From NCBI GenBank assembly GCA_011772755.1, contig WVYX01000037.1, positions 11,821 to 55,296 of the forward strand: 43,476 nucleotides of DNA, written 5' to 3'. The stretch comes from Gemmatimonadales bacterium (GTDB lineage: Bacteria; Gemmatimonadota; Gemmatimonadetes; Gemmatimonadales; GWC2-71-9). The position numbers were made by a program, and so were the translations under genes. Positions within the stretch are counted from its first letter, which is position 1, and the number at the start of each line of letters is the position of its first letter. The notes below the pieces were generated by a model. It searched no databases and was not told the DNA's origin. It saw only the letters and a program-made list of their open reading frames with translations. Shown piece by piece: positions 19,219 through 27,691 of this stretch.

Positions 19219-19712
19219 TTGCTAATTCTAATCTGAAGCCAGCGGCGAAACACCAGGAGCACCAGCACCCCAACCACTGCGGTGGTGATGGCCTTCAAGG
19301 GGGACCAGAAGACCAACTGCCACCAAAAGACCGAGTCCTCCATGTGCCGACCGGCGACCATGACAAGGAGATCCCGGAGCCACGTTCCCCCAAAGAAGAA
19401 CCCTGCGTTCACCAGCAGGTTCTCGGCAAAGAAGACCGCCTTGCCCCACGCTGCGAGATAACCGACGCACGTATGGGCGAGGGCAGCAGCTCCAAACGCC
19501 ACCGGTGTGAGGGAATCCACCAGCAGTCCAACGAGAAAACCAGCCACCGCCGCCTGCCCGGGGCGCGCGCGGATCGCAAACACGAGGAGTGCTAGAAGGA
19601 TGAAGTCCGGAGTGCTACGGAAGTCGCCGAGGAACGGGCGCAACGCGAAATGCAGCACCAACAGGAGCAGGAGGACAGCTCCCAAGCGGTACTGTTCGCG
19701 CCGCCGGGTCAT
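19215..19712 (-). CDS. mreD: Rod-shape-determining membrane protein MreD
   Basis: MreD is a small inner-membrane partner of MreC in the elongasome. The 165-residue protein is hydrophobic with about five membrane segments, LGAVLLLLLVLHFALRP being the first. The family is poorly conserved in sequence, so the call rests mainly on hydropathy, size and its place between mreC and mrdA. The ATG at 19712 forms an ATGA overlap with the mreC stop. A longer frame to 19823 lies inside mreC and is rejected. Confidence 0.9.
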   Translation of the reverse strand: MTRRREQYRLGAVLLLLLVLHFALRPFLGDFRSTPDFILLALLVFAIRARPGQAAVAGFLVGLLVDSLTPVAFGAAALAHTCVGYLAAWGKAVFFAENLLVNAGFFFGGTWLRDLLVMVAGRHMEDSVFWWQLVFWSPLKAITTAVVGVLVLLVFRRWLQIRISK

Positions 19713-20554
19713 GGACGCTCGAGGAACGCCTCCCGCACGTCGATTGCCGCGCCAGTCAGGATCACCACGTGCGAGATGGCTGCCGGGTGAACGGCGGGGC
19801 GTACGACGTAAGTCCGCGACCACCCCTCACGCTCTTCCCCGACCGCGATAACGGTCCCAATGGGAATGCCGCGGGGGTAGACGCCGCTGGGTCCACCGAG
19901 ACCGGAAGTGTAGATCATCGTGCCAGGTTCCACCCGATCCCGATACGGCACCCCCCGGAGCTCGAGCAGCATCGTGTTCGGCCCCTCGGTGCCCCGCGGG
20001 GCCACGATTCCGAACACTGAGCCGTCGAGCGTCATGGCACTCACTCGGAAATCGGGATGCGTCCACAGCAGCGCCACCGACGTCGTGGCCGCTGGGCTGC
20101 GGATCACCCCCACCAGGCCGCCGGGGGCCACCACCGGGGCCTTCGGTGTCACGCCACTAGTCCGTCCGGCCGAAAGCACTGCCATGAGCCCGCTGGTGGG
20201 CGCCGCTTGGGGAAGCACTTCGGCAGACACATGGTGCGCCGGGAGTCGTGCCGATAGCGCGAGGATCTCCCGTAGTCGCTCGTTCTCCTCGTGGACAGCC
20301 TGGGCGGCCAATGCCGCCACGAGCGCCGAGTCGCGGGACCTGACCAGCCGCGCATACCGGCCACGAGAGGCCTTGATGAGCTCCGCCTGGTTCTGCAGAG
20401 CCAGAAACGGAGCCAGCACGGTTTCGCTGATGGTCAGGGAGACCGAATCCTGCACCGCCGGCGGGGCAAGCCGGGCGGCGACCGAGAGCACCAGGCAGAT
20501 GGCGAATGCCAGCGTGTCGCGGCGCGACGAGAACCGATCGGGCGCAAAGCTCAC
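19709..20554 (-). CDS. mreC: Rod-shape-determining protein MreC
   Basis: MreC is a bitopic protein that scaffolds the elongasome and activates PBP2-RodA. It has 281 residues: a basic N-terminus, one membrane anchor (about residues 14-32), a coiled-coil stretch with EENERLREILALS, then the two beta-barrel domains with the conserved GLVGVI and TSGLGGPSGVYPRGIPIG motifs. The GTG at 20554 starts six bases after the mreB stop. Position after mreB and before mreD settles the assignment. Confidence 0.95.
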   Translation of the reverse strand: MSFAPDRFSSRRDTLAFAICLVLSVAARLAPPAVQDSVSLTISETVLAPFLALQNQAELIKASRGRYARLVRSRDSALVAALAAQAVHEENERLREILALSARLPAHHVSAEVLPQAAPTSGLMAVLSAGRTSGVTPKAPVVAPGGLVGVIRSPAATTSVALLWTHPDFRVSAMTLDGSVFGIVAPRGTEGPNTMLLELRGVPYRDRVEPGTMIYTSGLGGPSGVYPRGIPIGTVIAVGEEREGWSRTYVVRPAVHPAAISHVVILTGAAIDVREAFLERP

Positions 20555-20560
20555 GGTGCG

Positions 20561-21607
20561 TTACCTGCTGAGCACGGAGCGGTACTTCTCTGGATCCTCC
20601 AGGATGCGGCCCGTGCCCCGCACCACACAGGTCAGGGGATCCTCGTCCACTCGGACGGGGAGTGCCGTTTCCTGGGAGAGTGCTACATCGAGGCCCCGAA
20701 TGAGGGAACCTCCACCGGCCATGACGATCCCCCGATCGACGATGTCGCTGGCGAGCTCGGGCGGCGTGATCTCGAGGGTGTGTCGCACGGCGTCAATGAT
20801 CTGCTGGAGCGGCTCCTGCATCGCCTCACGGACCTCGCTGGAGTGGACGCGCACGACCTTGGGGATGCCGGAAACCAGGTCACGCCCCTTTGCCTCCATT
20901 TCGTTCTCGTCCTTCTGCGGCACGGCGCTGCCGATCTGAATCTTGATCGCTTCCGCCGTCGGCTCGCCAATGAGAAGGTTGTAGTTCTTGCGCATGAACT
21001 GGACGAGGGCCTGATCCATCTCGTCGCCGCCGGTCCGGATCGAGGTATCGCTGACGATACCGGAGAGGGCGATCACGGCGATTTCCGTCGTGCCGCCGCC
21101 AATGTCAATGGCCATGTTCCCCGTCGGGGTCTCCACTGGCAGTCCCACGCCGATCGCCGCCGCCATCGGTTCTGCCACCATGTAGACCTCTTTGGCGCCG
21201 GCCGAGTGGGCACTGTCGCGCACTGCACGCTTCTCGACCTCGGTGATCCCGCTGGGGACACAGACGATCACCCGAGGCTTCACCCGGAAGAAGTGCCTCT
21301 GAATGATCGTGGAAAGGAAGTAACGGAGCATCTTTTCGGTGACGTCGAAGTCGGCGATGACACCGTCTTTGAGCGGTCGTACCGCCAGTATCCCCTCGGG
21401 CGTCCGGCCGAGCATGCGCTTGGCTTCCAGCCCAATGCCCTTGACCTTGCCGCTGGACTTCTCCACCGCCACGACCGAGGGCTCGTTGAGGACGATGCCC
21501 TCGCCCCGCACGTATATCAGGGTGTTCGAGGTCCCCAGATCGACGGCGATCTCGTTGGCCGGCAGGATGTTGTCTAAGCTCAGCTTGCCCCAGCGCATCG
21601 GCTTCAT
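20561..21607 (-). CDS. mreB: Rod-shape-determining actin-like ATPase MreB
   Basis: MreB forms membrane-bound filaments that orient wall synthesis, so the cell is probably rod-shaped. Actin-fold motifs: phosphate-1 IAVDLGTSNTLIYVRG, phosphate-2 MAIDIGGGTTEIAVI, adenosine motif VMAGGGSLIRGLD. With the ATG at 21607 the protein is 348 residues, the usual MreB length. An upstream ATG at 21682 would add 25 residues that overlap the promoter's -10 region, so it is rejected. No strong ribosome-binding site precedes 21607. It is the first gene of the elongasome operon. Confidence 0.97.
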   Translation of the reverse strand: MKPMRWGKLSLDNILPANEIAVDLGTSNTLIYVRGEGIVLNEPSVVAVEKSSGKVKGIGLEAKRMLGRTPEGILAVRPLKDGVIADFDVTEKMLRYFLSTIIQRHFFRVKPRVIVCVPSGITEVEKRAVRDSAHSAGAKEVYMVAEPMAAAIGVGLPVETPTGNMAIDIGGGTTEIAVIALSGIVSDTSIRTGGDEMDQALVQFMRKNYNLLIGEPTAEAIKIQIGSAVPQKDENEMEAKGRDLVSGIPKVVRVHSSEVREAMQEPLQQIIDAVRHTLEITPPELASDIVDRGIVMAGGGSLIRGLDVALSQETALPVRVDEDPLTCVVRGTGRILEDPEKYRSVLSR

Positions 21608-21668
21608 GTTAGAGGAACTGGAGGTGGGGGGCGGGATGCGGGCACCCCCGACGGTTGAAAGCGCCCAC

Positions 21669-21697
21669 AACATAACTGACACCCTAAGTTATGACAA
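21669..21697 (-). promoter_or_regulatory. Promoter of the mreBCD-mrdA-rodA operon
   Basis: Minus-strand TTGTCA (21697-21692) and TATGTT (21674-21669) are separated by exactly 17 bases, a good sigma-70-type match. The predicted transcript would start near 21662, about 55 bases before the mreB ATG. Confidence 0.65.
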
Positions 21698-21699
21698 GA

Positions 21700-21719
21700 C
21701 GGGAACTTACCGATTCCCG
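21700..21719 (-). terminator. Weak hairpin after ald, possible terminator
   Basis: CGGGAA/TTCCCG (21700-21705 with 21714-21719) makes a six-base-pair stem with an 8-base loop, 15 bases after the ald stop. Only a short TCTTGTC follows, which is also the mreB -35 box. It could weakly separate the ald and mre transcription units. Confidence 0.35.
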
Positions 21720-21734
21720 CCGCCCCCACCCCAC

Positions 21735-22847
21735 TCAGATGAGCACCGCCGGGTCGCTGAGCTGCAGCCCGAATGCCTCTGCCACGCCGGGATAGACGAC
21801 CCTCCCGTCGATCACATTGAGGCCAAGGCAGAGGGCGTGATCCTCCTGGCACGCCGCCCGCCAGCCATCCCGTGCCAGCCGCTGGGCGTAAGGAAAGGTC
21901 GCGTTGGTGAGCGCTAGAGTAGAGGTGCGGGGCACACCGCCGGGCATGTTCGTGACGGCGTAATGAACCACATCGTCCACGACGTAGGTCGGCTTATCGT
22001 GAGTCGTCGGCCTGATTGTCTCGACACAACCGCCCTGGTCGACCGCCACATCGACGATGACGGCACCCTTCTTCATGCGCTTGAGGTCTGGTTGTTTCAC
22101 TAGGTGGGGTGCCTTGGCGCCTGGTACGAGCACGGCTCCTATGAGCAGATCCGCAATCTCCAGTAGTTCCAGCAGGTTGTGACGATCGGAGTACACCAGG
22201 TCGACATTGGCCGGCATGACGTCAGACAGGTAGCGCAGGCGCTCGAGGGAGACGTCGAGTACGGTTACATGGGCCCCAAGCCCTGCCGCCATCTTCGCGG
22301 CGTTGGTTCCCACGACGCCGCCCCCAATGATCACGACCTCAGCCGGAAGGACACCCGGCACCCCGCCGAGCAGGATGCCCCGCCCTCCGTAGAAGCGTTC
22401 GAGGTACTTGGCACCCTCCTGCACGGCCATGCGTCCGGCGACTTCACTCATGGGTGTCAGCAGCGGCAACTCGCCGGAGGGAAGCTGAACCGTCTCGTAG
22501 GCGATGGCGATGGCCTCCGAGTCCATGATGGCCCGGGTCAATTTCTCGCTGGCTGCAAAGTGGTAGTACGTGAACACGACTTGGCCGGGGCGTAAGTGGG
22601 GCCACTCCTGCTCGATAGGCTCTTTCACCTTCAGGACCATGTCGGCCGTAGCCCACACGTCCTTGGCGTCCGCCACCAGCGTGGCACCGGCCGCCTCGTA
22701 GAGATCGTCCGCGAAACCACTTCCCTCTCCCGCCGTGCGCTGGACGAGCACGGTGTGACCGTCGGCGCGCAGTGCCTCTGCGGCTCCGGGCACCAACGCT
22801 ACGCGGTTCTCCGCCGTCTTGATCTCCTTCGGAACACCAATGATCAT
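21735..22847 (-). CDS. ald: Alanine dehydrogenase
   Basis: Ald interconverts L-alanine + NAD and pyruvate + ammonia + NADH. The 370-residue protein has the family opening [20 protein letters not shown], the pyruvate-side [11 protein letters not shown] (Lys and His region) and the Rossmann glycine loop [17 protein letters not shown], then [18 protein letters not shown]. The ATG at 22847 is set by this conserved opening; the longer frame to 22898 overlaps the upstream peptidase gene. It follows the M16 peptidase by 28 bases and ends the rpsO-pnp run. Confidence 0.97.
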   Translation of the reverse strand: MIIGVPKEIKTAENRVALVPGAAEALRADGHTVLVQRTAGEGSGFADDLYEAAGATLVADAKDVWATADMVLKVKEPIEQEWPHLRPGQVVFTYYHFAASEKLTRAIMDSEAIAIAYETVQLPSGELPLLTPMSEVAGRMAVQEGAKYLERFYGGRGILLGGVPGVLPAEVVIIGGGVVGTNAAKMAAGLGAHVTVLDVSLERLRYLSDVMPANVDLVYSDRHNLLELLEIADLLIGAVLVPGAKAPHLVKQPDLKRMKKGAVIVDVAVDQGGCVETIRPTTHDKPTYVVDDVVHYAVTNMPGGVPRTSTLALTNATFPYAQRLARDGWRAACQEDHALCLGLNVIDGRVVYPGVAEAFGLQLSDPAVLI

Positions 22848-22875
22848 CGGATCCTCGTTGCAAAGCTGGTGAGAC

Positions 22876-24126
22876 TCAATTCGGCCCGAGCCACACAACG
22901 GTCTGTCGTGCCGGATCGAAGAACTCCTCCGCTACCGCGGCGACCTCGTCTCCCGGGATCCCGTCGACATCGGCAAGCAGCTGGTCGATGGTGCGATACG
23001 GCTCTCCATAGAGTTCGACTGTCGCCAGCCGGTACATCCGCGCTGTGGGGCTCTCCAGGCCGAGCGTGATTTGGCCCTTCAGCTGTTGCTTGGCTTCTGC
23101 CAGCGTGCTGCCGGACAGCCCTGCGGAGGCGAGGGTGTTGAGTTCTCCCAGAATCACCTCGACGGCTTGATCGGCTGTCGAAGGGTGCGTCCCCACGTAG
23201 ACGCCCGTAACGCCGGTCTCGAGGTAGAACGATTGATACGTGGATACAGCATACGCGAGGCCTAGCTCCTCCCGGACCCGCTGGAACAGCCGGCTCGACA
23301 TGCCACCGCCGAGCACCGTGTTCAACAACATCAGCGGCTCGCGCCGGGCGTCCCGGTACGCAAACGTATCGGTCCCCAACACGATGTGCGCCTGCGCCGT
23401 ATCCCGCTGCACCCGCCGGGTCGTCCGGCCGGCGGCGGGGACTGGGGCGACCGCCGGCGGCTGCGGACCTGGGTCGTAGGTGAACCAGCCGCACTTGGCC
23501 GCGAGCTTCACCAGAAGCTCGTGATTGAGGCTGCCGGCGGCCGCAATGATTACGTGACGGGGATGATAGGCCCGGCGGTGCAAGGCCCGTAGATCGTCGG
23601 CATCCAGCCCGCCGACCGTGTCGCGCGTCCCCAGGATGGAGAATCCATAGGGATGGGTCGGCCACATGGTCTGTGCGTGCAGCTCGAACACGAGGTCATC
23701 GGGCGTGTCTTCGACGGTGCTGATCTCCTCCAGCACCACCTTCCGCTCCAGCTCCAGGTCTTTGTTTCGGAGTGCTGGGTTCCGGACGACGTCGGTCAAC
23801 ACGTCCAGAGCCCGGGGTAGGTCCTCGTCCAGCACCCGCGCTTGGTACGAGGTGTACTCCCGCGACGTGAACGCATCGAGGGCGCCCCCACGCACCTCGA
23901 GCTCGAGGGCGATGTCCCGGGCGCTGCGACGCTCGGTTCCCTTGAACACCATGTGCTCGAGGAGATGGGACACGCCCATCTTAGCGGCTTCTTCATGCAC
24001 CGAGGCGGACTTTACCCAGATGCCGACCGCCACCGAGCGGACGCCGGGGAGGACCTCGGAAAGAACGGTAACGCCGTTCTCGGCGTTAGTGCGATACAGC
24101 CGCTCGTCAAGCTTGACGGTCTGCAT
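22876..24126 (-). CDS. M16-family zinc peptidase (processing-peptidase-like)
   Basis: This is a pitrilysin/MPP-like metallopeptidase of 416 residues. The inverted zinc motif HLLEH is at 54-58, and the third ligand Glu lies near 133-134 in VVLEEISTVEDTPDD. The C-terminal half (from about 200) is the inactive partner domain, with GGGMSSRLFQRVREE and the gating Arg/Tyr segment ESPTARMYRLA. There is no signal peptide, so it is probably cytoplasmic. An M16 peptidase straight after pnp is a widely conserved arrangement (like ymxG/mlpA in Bacillus), but its substrate is not known. Nine bases separate it from the pnp stop. Confidence 0.93.
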   Translation of the reverse strand: MQTVKLDERLYRTNAENGVTVLSEVLPGVRSVAVGIWVKSASVHEEAAKMGVSHLLEHMVFKGTERRSARDIALELEVRGGALDAFTSREYTSYQARVLDEDLPRALDVLTDVVRNPALRNKDLELERKVVLEEISTVEDTPDDLVFELHAQTMWPTHPYGFSILGTRDTVGGLDADDLRALHRRAYHPRHVIIAAAGSLNHELLVKLAAKCGWFTYDPGPQPPAVAPVPAAGRTTRRVQRDTAQAHIVLGTDTFAYRDARREPLMLLNTVLGGGMSSRLFQRVREELGLAYAVSTYQSFYLETGVTGVYVGTHPSTADQAVEVILGELNTLASAGLSGSTLAEAKQQLKGQITLGLESPTARMYRLATVELYGEPYRTIDQLLADVDGIPGDEVAAVAEEFFDPARQTVVWLGPN

Positions 24127-24134
24127 CGCGGTGA

Positions 24135-26231
24135 TCAGCGCCCGGCTGGACTAGTCTTCTCTAGCAAGGCCTTGCGTGAGAGCCGCATCTTCCCACGGTC
24201 GTCGATCTCCAGAAGCTTCACACGCACCTTGTCACCCTTGTTGACCACGTCCTCCGTGCGGCGGGTGTGCTCGTGCTGGAGTTCGGATATGTGGAGGAGT
24301 CCCTCCCGTCCGGGCAGAATCTCGACGAACGCGCCGAACGCCGTCGTGCTCTTGACCGTGCCTTCATACACTGCCCCCACCTCCGGTTCCTCAACGATGG
24401 ACTCCACCATCTCGCGCGCCCGCTCACCAGCATCACCGTCCACCGATGAGATAGTCACGAGCCCGGAGTCGTCGACGTTGATCTCCGCACCGGTTTCTTC
24501 CTGGATCCCACGAATGACCTTGCCCTTCGGCCCGATGATGTCGCCGATCCGCTCCGGATTGATCTGAATCGTGATGATCCGGGGCGCGTACTTGGACAAC
24601 GTGCCCCGGGGTCGCTCCATAGTCTGCGCCATGACGTCGAGGATATGCAGCCGTGCCTGTCGCGCCTTGACCAGTGCCTGACGAATGATCGTGAGGTCCA
24701 GGCCCTTGACCTTGATGTCCATCTGCACGGCGGTCACGCCGTCACGCGTCCCGGCGATCTTGAAGTCCATATCACCGAGGTGATCCTCGGTGCCGAGGAT
24801 ATCGGTGAGGACTGCGACTCGGTCGTTCTCCCTGATGAGACCCATTGCCACGCCGGCGCACGCCGCCTTCATCGGCACCCCGGCATCCATGAGCGCCAGG
24901 GAGCCACCGCACACCGTCGCCATCGACGACGACCCATTGGATTCGAGAATGTCCGATACCAGACGAATGGTGTACGGAAACTCATCGTAAGGCGGTAGCA
25001 GCGCCTGAAGCGCCCGTTCTGCGAGGCTTCCATGCCCGATTTCGCGCCGCGACACGCCCCGTACCGGCCGCACCTCACCGACCGAGAAGGGTGGGAAGTT
25101 GTAGTGCAGCATGAAGCTCTTGGTAGTTTCCTGCGCCACATCGATGTTCTCGATGCGCTGCTCGTCGGATACCGTGCCCAGCGTGGTGCTCACCAACGCC
25201 TGGGTCTGGCCGCGGGTGAACAGTGCCGATCCGTGAACTCGCGGCAATAGCCCCACGTCGCAGGTGATAGACCGAACCGTGTCGAGGTCCCGCCCATCGA
25301 CCCGCTCCCCCCGATCGAGCACCTGCTCGCGCATGGTGGTGGCCTCGATCTCATCCAACACGAGCTTGATCCCCTCGATGTGGTCGGGGAATTCTTCGGA
25401 AAACCGGTCGAGGATATCGGACCGGACCGACGCCAACGCCTGGACCCGTTCGGTCTTCTCGGCAATGGTCAGCGCTTCCTTGACACGGTCGCCCGCAGCC
25501 TCCCGTACCTGATCAGTCACTTCCGCAGGCGGCTCCGACCTAGTCCACTCCATATTCGGTGCGCCAACTTCGGCCGTGACTTCCTTCAACATCGCCACCA
25601 ATGTGGCGATGCCTTCCTGGGCGACTGCCAGACCGTCGGCAATCTCTTCCTCGGTCACCTCGAGGGCACCGCCTTCGACCATGGTGATCGAGTCAGCATC
25701 CCCCGACACGACCATGTCCACGTCGCTGAGCTCCAATTCCTGAAACGTGGGGTTGAGAATCCACTGGCCATCCAACCGGCCAACGCGAACCCCGGCAATC
25801 GGCCCTTCCCACGGCACCCGGGACAGCGACAGCGCGAGTGAAGCCGCCGTGATGCCCAGTACGTCAGCATCGTTCTCCTGGTCCGCCGAGAGGACGTAGA
25901 CGAATACCTGCACCTCATGCTGGAACCCCTGCGGGAACAGGGGCCTGATTGAGCGATCGATAAGCCGCCCCGCCAGGATCTCTTCCTCGCCGGGCCGCCC
26001 CTCCCGCTTGAAGAACCCGCCCGGGATCTTTCCCGCAGCGTAGCTCTTCTCCCGGTATTCCACGGTGAGTGGGAAGAATGGGAGTGACGACTCACTGTCG
26101 GCGACCGTAATGGCCGCCAGCACCATGGTGTCGCCAAACTGCACCACGGCGCTCCCCGCCGCCTGTTTCGCCAACCGCCCAGTTTCGACGCGAACCTTCC
26201 GGCCGGCGAAGGGTCGTTCTACGTGCTGCAC
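24135..26231 (-). CDS. pnp: Polynucleotide phosphorylase
   Basis: PNPase degrades RNA 3'-to-5' with phosphate and belongs to the degradosome. Two RNase PH domains (first with ETGRLAKQAAGSAVVQFGD; second with RAVGGV-like VRPVRGVSRREIGHGSLAERAL) flank a helical linker, followed by a KH domain with IIGPKGKVIRGIQEETGA and a C-terminal S1 domain with TAFGAFVEILPGREGLLHIS. The GTG at 26231 is preferred: AAGGAAG lies six bases before it and the product is then 698 residues, the family norm. A longer frame to 26300 runs into the leader hairpin. It follows rpsO. Confidence 0.97.
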   Translation of the reverse strand: MQHVERPFAGRKVRVETGRLAKQAAGSAVVQFGDTMVLAAITVADSESSLPFFPLTVEYREKSYAAGKIPGGFFKREGRPGEEEILAGRLIDRSIRPLFPQGFQHEVQVFVYVLSADQENDADVLGITAASLALSLSRVPWEGPIAGVRVGRLDGQWILNPTFQELELSDVDMVVSGDADSITMVEGGALEVTEEEIADGLAVAQEGIATLVAMLKEVTAEVGAPNMEWTRSEPPAEVTDQVREAAGDRVKEALTIAEKTERVQALASVRSDILDRFSEEFPDHIEGIKLVLDEIEATTMREQVLDRGERVDGRDLDTVRSITCDVGLLPRVHGSALFTRGQTQALVSTTLGTVSDEQRIENIDVAQETTKSFMLHYNFPPFSVGEVRPVRGVSRREIGHGSLAERALQALLPPYDEFPYTIRLVSDILESNGSSSMATVCGGSLALMDAGVPMKAACAGVAMGLIRENDRVAVLTDILGTEDHLGDMDFKIAGTRDGVTAVQMDIKVKGLDLTIIRQALVKARQARLHILDVMAQTMERPRGTLSKYAPRIITIQINPERIGDIIGPKGKVIRGIQEETGAEINVDDSGLVTISSVDGDAGERAREMVESIVEEPEVGAVYEGTVKSTTAFGAFVEILPGREGLLHISELQHEHTRRTEDVVNKGDKVRVKLLEIDDRGKMRLSRKALLEKTSPAGR

Positions 26232-26247
26232 CTTGATCTTCCTTGTT

Positions 26248-26284
26248 GAGCACTGGAGGACATGCGGGGGCCTCCAGGGTGCTC
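26248..26284 (-). promoter_or_regulatory. Stem-loop in the pnp leader, candidate RNase III/PNPase autoregulation site
   Basis: GAGCACTGGAGG (26248-26259) pairs with CCTCCA (26271-26276) and GTGCTC (26279-26284), giving 12 base pairs with a two-base bulge and an 11-base loop. It stands directly before the pnp ribosome site. In E. coli a stem at this place is cut by RNase III and then bound by PNPase to repress its own synthesis. By analogy this is a regulatory leader; the sequence alone shows only the hairpin. Confidence 0.6.
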
Positions 26285-26315
26285 GTCCCGGATGCCCCAA
26301 GCCGGCACCGAGCTG

Positions 26316-26576
26316 CTAGTGGCGGAGGCCAAGCTCCTCAATGAGTTGACGATAGCTGTCGAGGTCGGTCCTCTTGAGGTAATCCAGCAGACGACGTCGC
26401 GTACTCACCATCATTAGCAGCCCACGCCGCCCGTGGTGGTCTTTCTTGTGAGTGCGGAAATGGTCCGTGAGCGCATTGATGCGCTCGGTCAGCAAGGCAA
26501 TCTGCACCCTCGCTGACCCGGTATCTGTCGGGTGCTTCCCGAATCTTCGGACCACCGCTTGCTTGTCAAAACTCAT
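26316..26576 (-). CDS. rpsO: 30S ribosomal protein S15
   Basis: S15 binds the 16S rRNA central domain early in 30S assembly. The 86-residue product, slightly short of the usual 89, shows the S15 core: [36 protein letters not shown] and the LDYLKRTD segment. The ATG at 26576 has GGAGG ten bases upstream; the longer frame to 26801 crosses the leader and the divergent kinase gene and is rejected. The order rpsO-pnp is the classical one. Confidence 0.97.
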   Translation of the reverse strand: MSFDKQAVVRRFGKHPTDTGSARVQIALLTERINALTDHFRTHKKDHHGRRGLLMMVSTRRRLLDYLKRTDLDSYRQLIEELGLRH

Positions 26577-26599
26577 GAAAAGTGTATCCTCCAAAGCGC

Positions 26600-26623
26600 G
26601 GGCAGAGCCTGCCGGCAAAGCCC
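26600..26623 (-). promoter_or_regulatory. rpsO leader stem-loop, candidate S15 autoregulation site
   Basis: Eight bases upstream of the rpsO ribosome site a symmetric structure can form on the transcript: GGGC/GCCC outer stem, a 3x3 internal loop, GCC/GGC inner stem and a 4-base loop. S15 represses its own mRNA by binding leader structures in several phyla. The resemblance is architectural only. Confidence 0.35.
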
Positions 26624-26680
26624 GTATTTTACGGTAACAGGCCAATTTAGCCGCCCTCCACGACACTGTAAAGACCGCAC

Positions 26681-27673
26681 ATGACGCTGCATCCCGAGGA
26701 ACTCGTGGGCCGCACCGTCGGCCCGTACATGCTGGACGGCCTGATCGGCCAGGGCGGCTTTGCCTGGGTGTTCGCCGCCCATCGCACTGCCGACCGAGCA
26801 CCCGTGGCGTTGAAGATCCTCAAGCCGCGGTACGCAGGCGACCCTCAGTTCGACAGACGGTTCCGCAATGAGTCCCGCGTTGCCTCGGAGCTCAGGCACC
26901 CCAACATCGTCCGGATCCTGGAGGTCGGCCAAGCTGACGGCTTCACGTTCTTCAGCATGAACCTCTATCCGGATTCCCTCCGCTCGCTGCTGGAGCGTGA
27001 GGGGCGGCTTTCCGAAGAGACTCTCGTGCGCATCGCCACAGACGTGACGGCGGGCCTGTTCTTCGCCCACGAGAAGGGGTTTGTCCATCGGGACATCAAG
27101 CCGGACAACGTGCTGCTCGCCGAGGACGGGACGGCCGTCATTGCCGACTTTGGCATCGCACGGGCTGTCTCGGGATACGTGTCGGCGACGGGCGTCAACA
27201 TGACCATCGGCACCCCCCAGTACATCTCTCCGGAGCAGGCCCAGGGCCGCACCCTCGACGGGCGCAGCGATCTCTACGCCCTTGGTGTCGCCCTGTACAA
27301 GGCCACGACCGGTGAGGTGCCCTTCCGATCTACTGACTGGTTCGAGCTGGCCAGGATGCACGTGGAGGATCAGCCGGTGGCTCCCCGCAAGAAGCGCCCA
27401 GACGTCACTGCGCGGCTCGAGCGGGTGATTCTCCGCTGCCTCGCGAAGCATCCCGACGACAGGTACCCGTCGGCGCAGGTGCTGCATGAGGAGTTCCAGC
27501 AGCTCACGGATGCGGCCCGGAAGACCGAGACGTTCGGGATCGCGCCTCGAGCGACCTCCGAGCTGCTCGCGGCGCTCGCCGGGGACCGCGAACGGCCCAG
27601 GTGGCTCCTGCCGGTTCTGGCAGTGCTGGTGGTGCTGGTCGTGGCAGTGCTCGTCGTGCTGGTGGGGAGGTAG
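26681..27673 (+). CDS. Hanks-type Ser/Thr protein kinase with C-terminal membrane tail anchor
   Basis: The 330-residue protein has a complete kinase domain (about residues 14-275): glycine loop [11 protein letters not shown] Lys45 in VALKIL, catalytic HRDIKPDN (Asp138), DFGIARA at 156, and [10 protein letters not shown] for the activation-loop end. A Leu/Val-rich membrane segment fills residues 308-329 and only one residue follows it. So unlike PknB there is no extracytoplasmic sensor domain; the protein is a tail-anchored cytoplasmic kinase. Substrates are unknown. It is alone on the plus strand, divergent from rpsO and ending 18 bases before the convergent rseP. The ATG at 26681 lacks a strong ribosome site. 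Confidence 0.94.
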   Translation: MTLHPEELVGRTVGPYMLDGLIGQGGFAWVFAAHRTADRAPVALKILKPRYAGDPQFDRRFRNESRVASELRHPNIVRILEVGQADGFTFFSMNLYPDSLRSLLEREGRLSEETLVRIATDVTAGLFFAHEKGFVHRDIKPDNVLLAEDGTAVIADFGIARAVSGYVSATGVNMTIGTPQYISPEQAQGRTLDGRSDLYALGVALYKATTGEVPFRSTDWFELARMHVEDQPVAPRKKRPDVTARLERVILRCLAKHPDDRYPSAQVLHEEFQQLTDAARKTETFGIAPRATSELLAALAGDRERPRWLLPVLAVLVVLVVAVLVVLVGR

Positions 27674-27691
27674 CCCCGAGTCCTGAGCCGA

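Noticed and set aside
22844-23665. 273-residue Arg-rich frame overlapping the M16 peptidase gene
   Set aside because: Same strand but different phase from a clear M16 gene; composition is that of a shadow.
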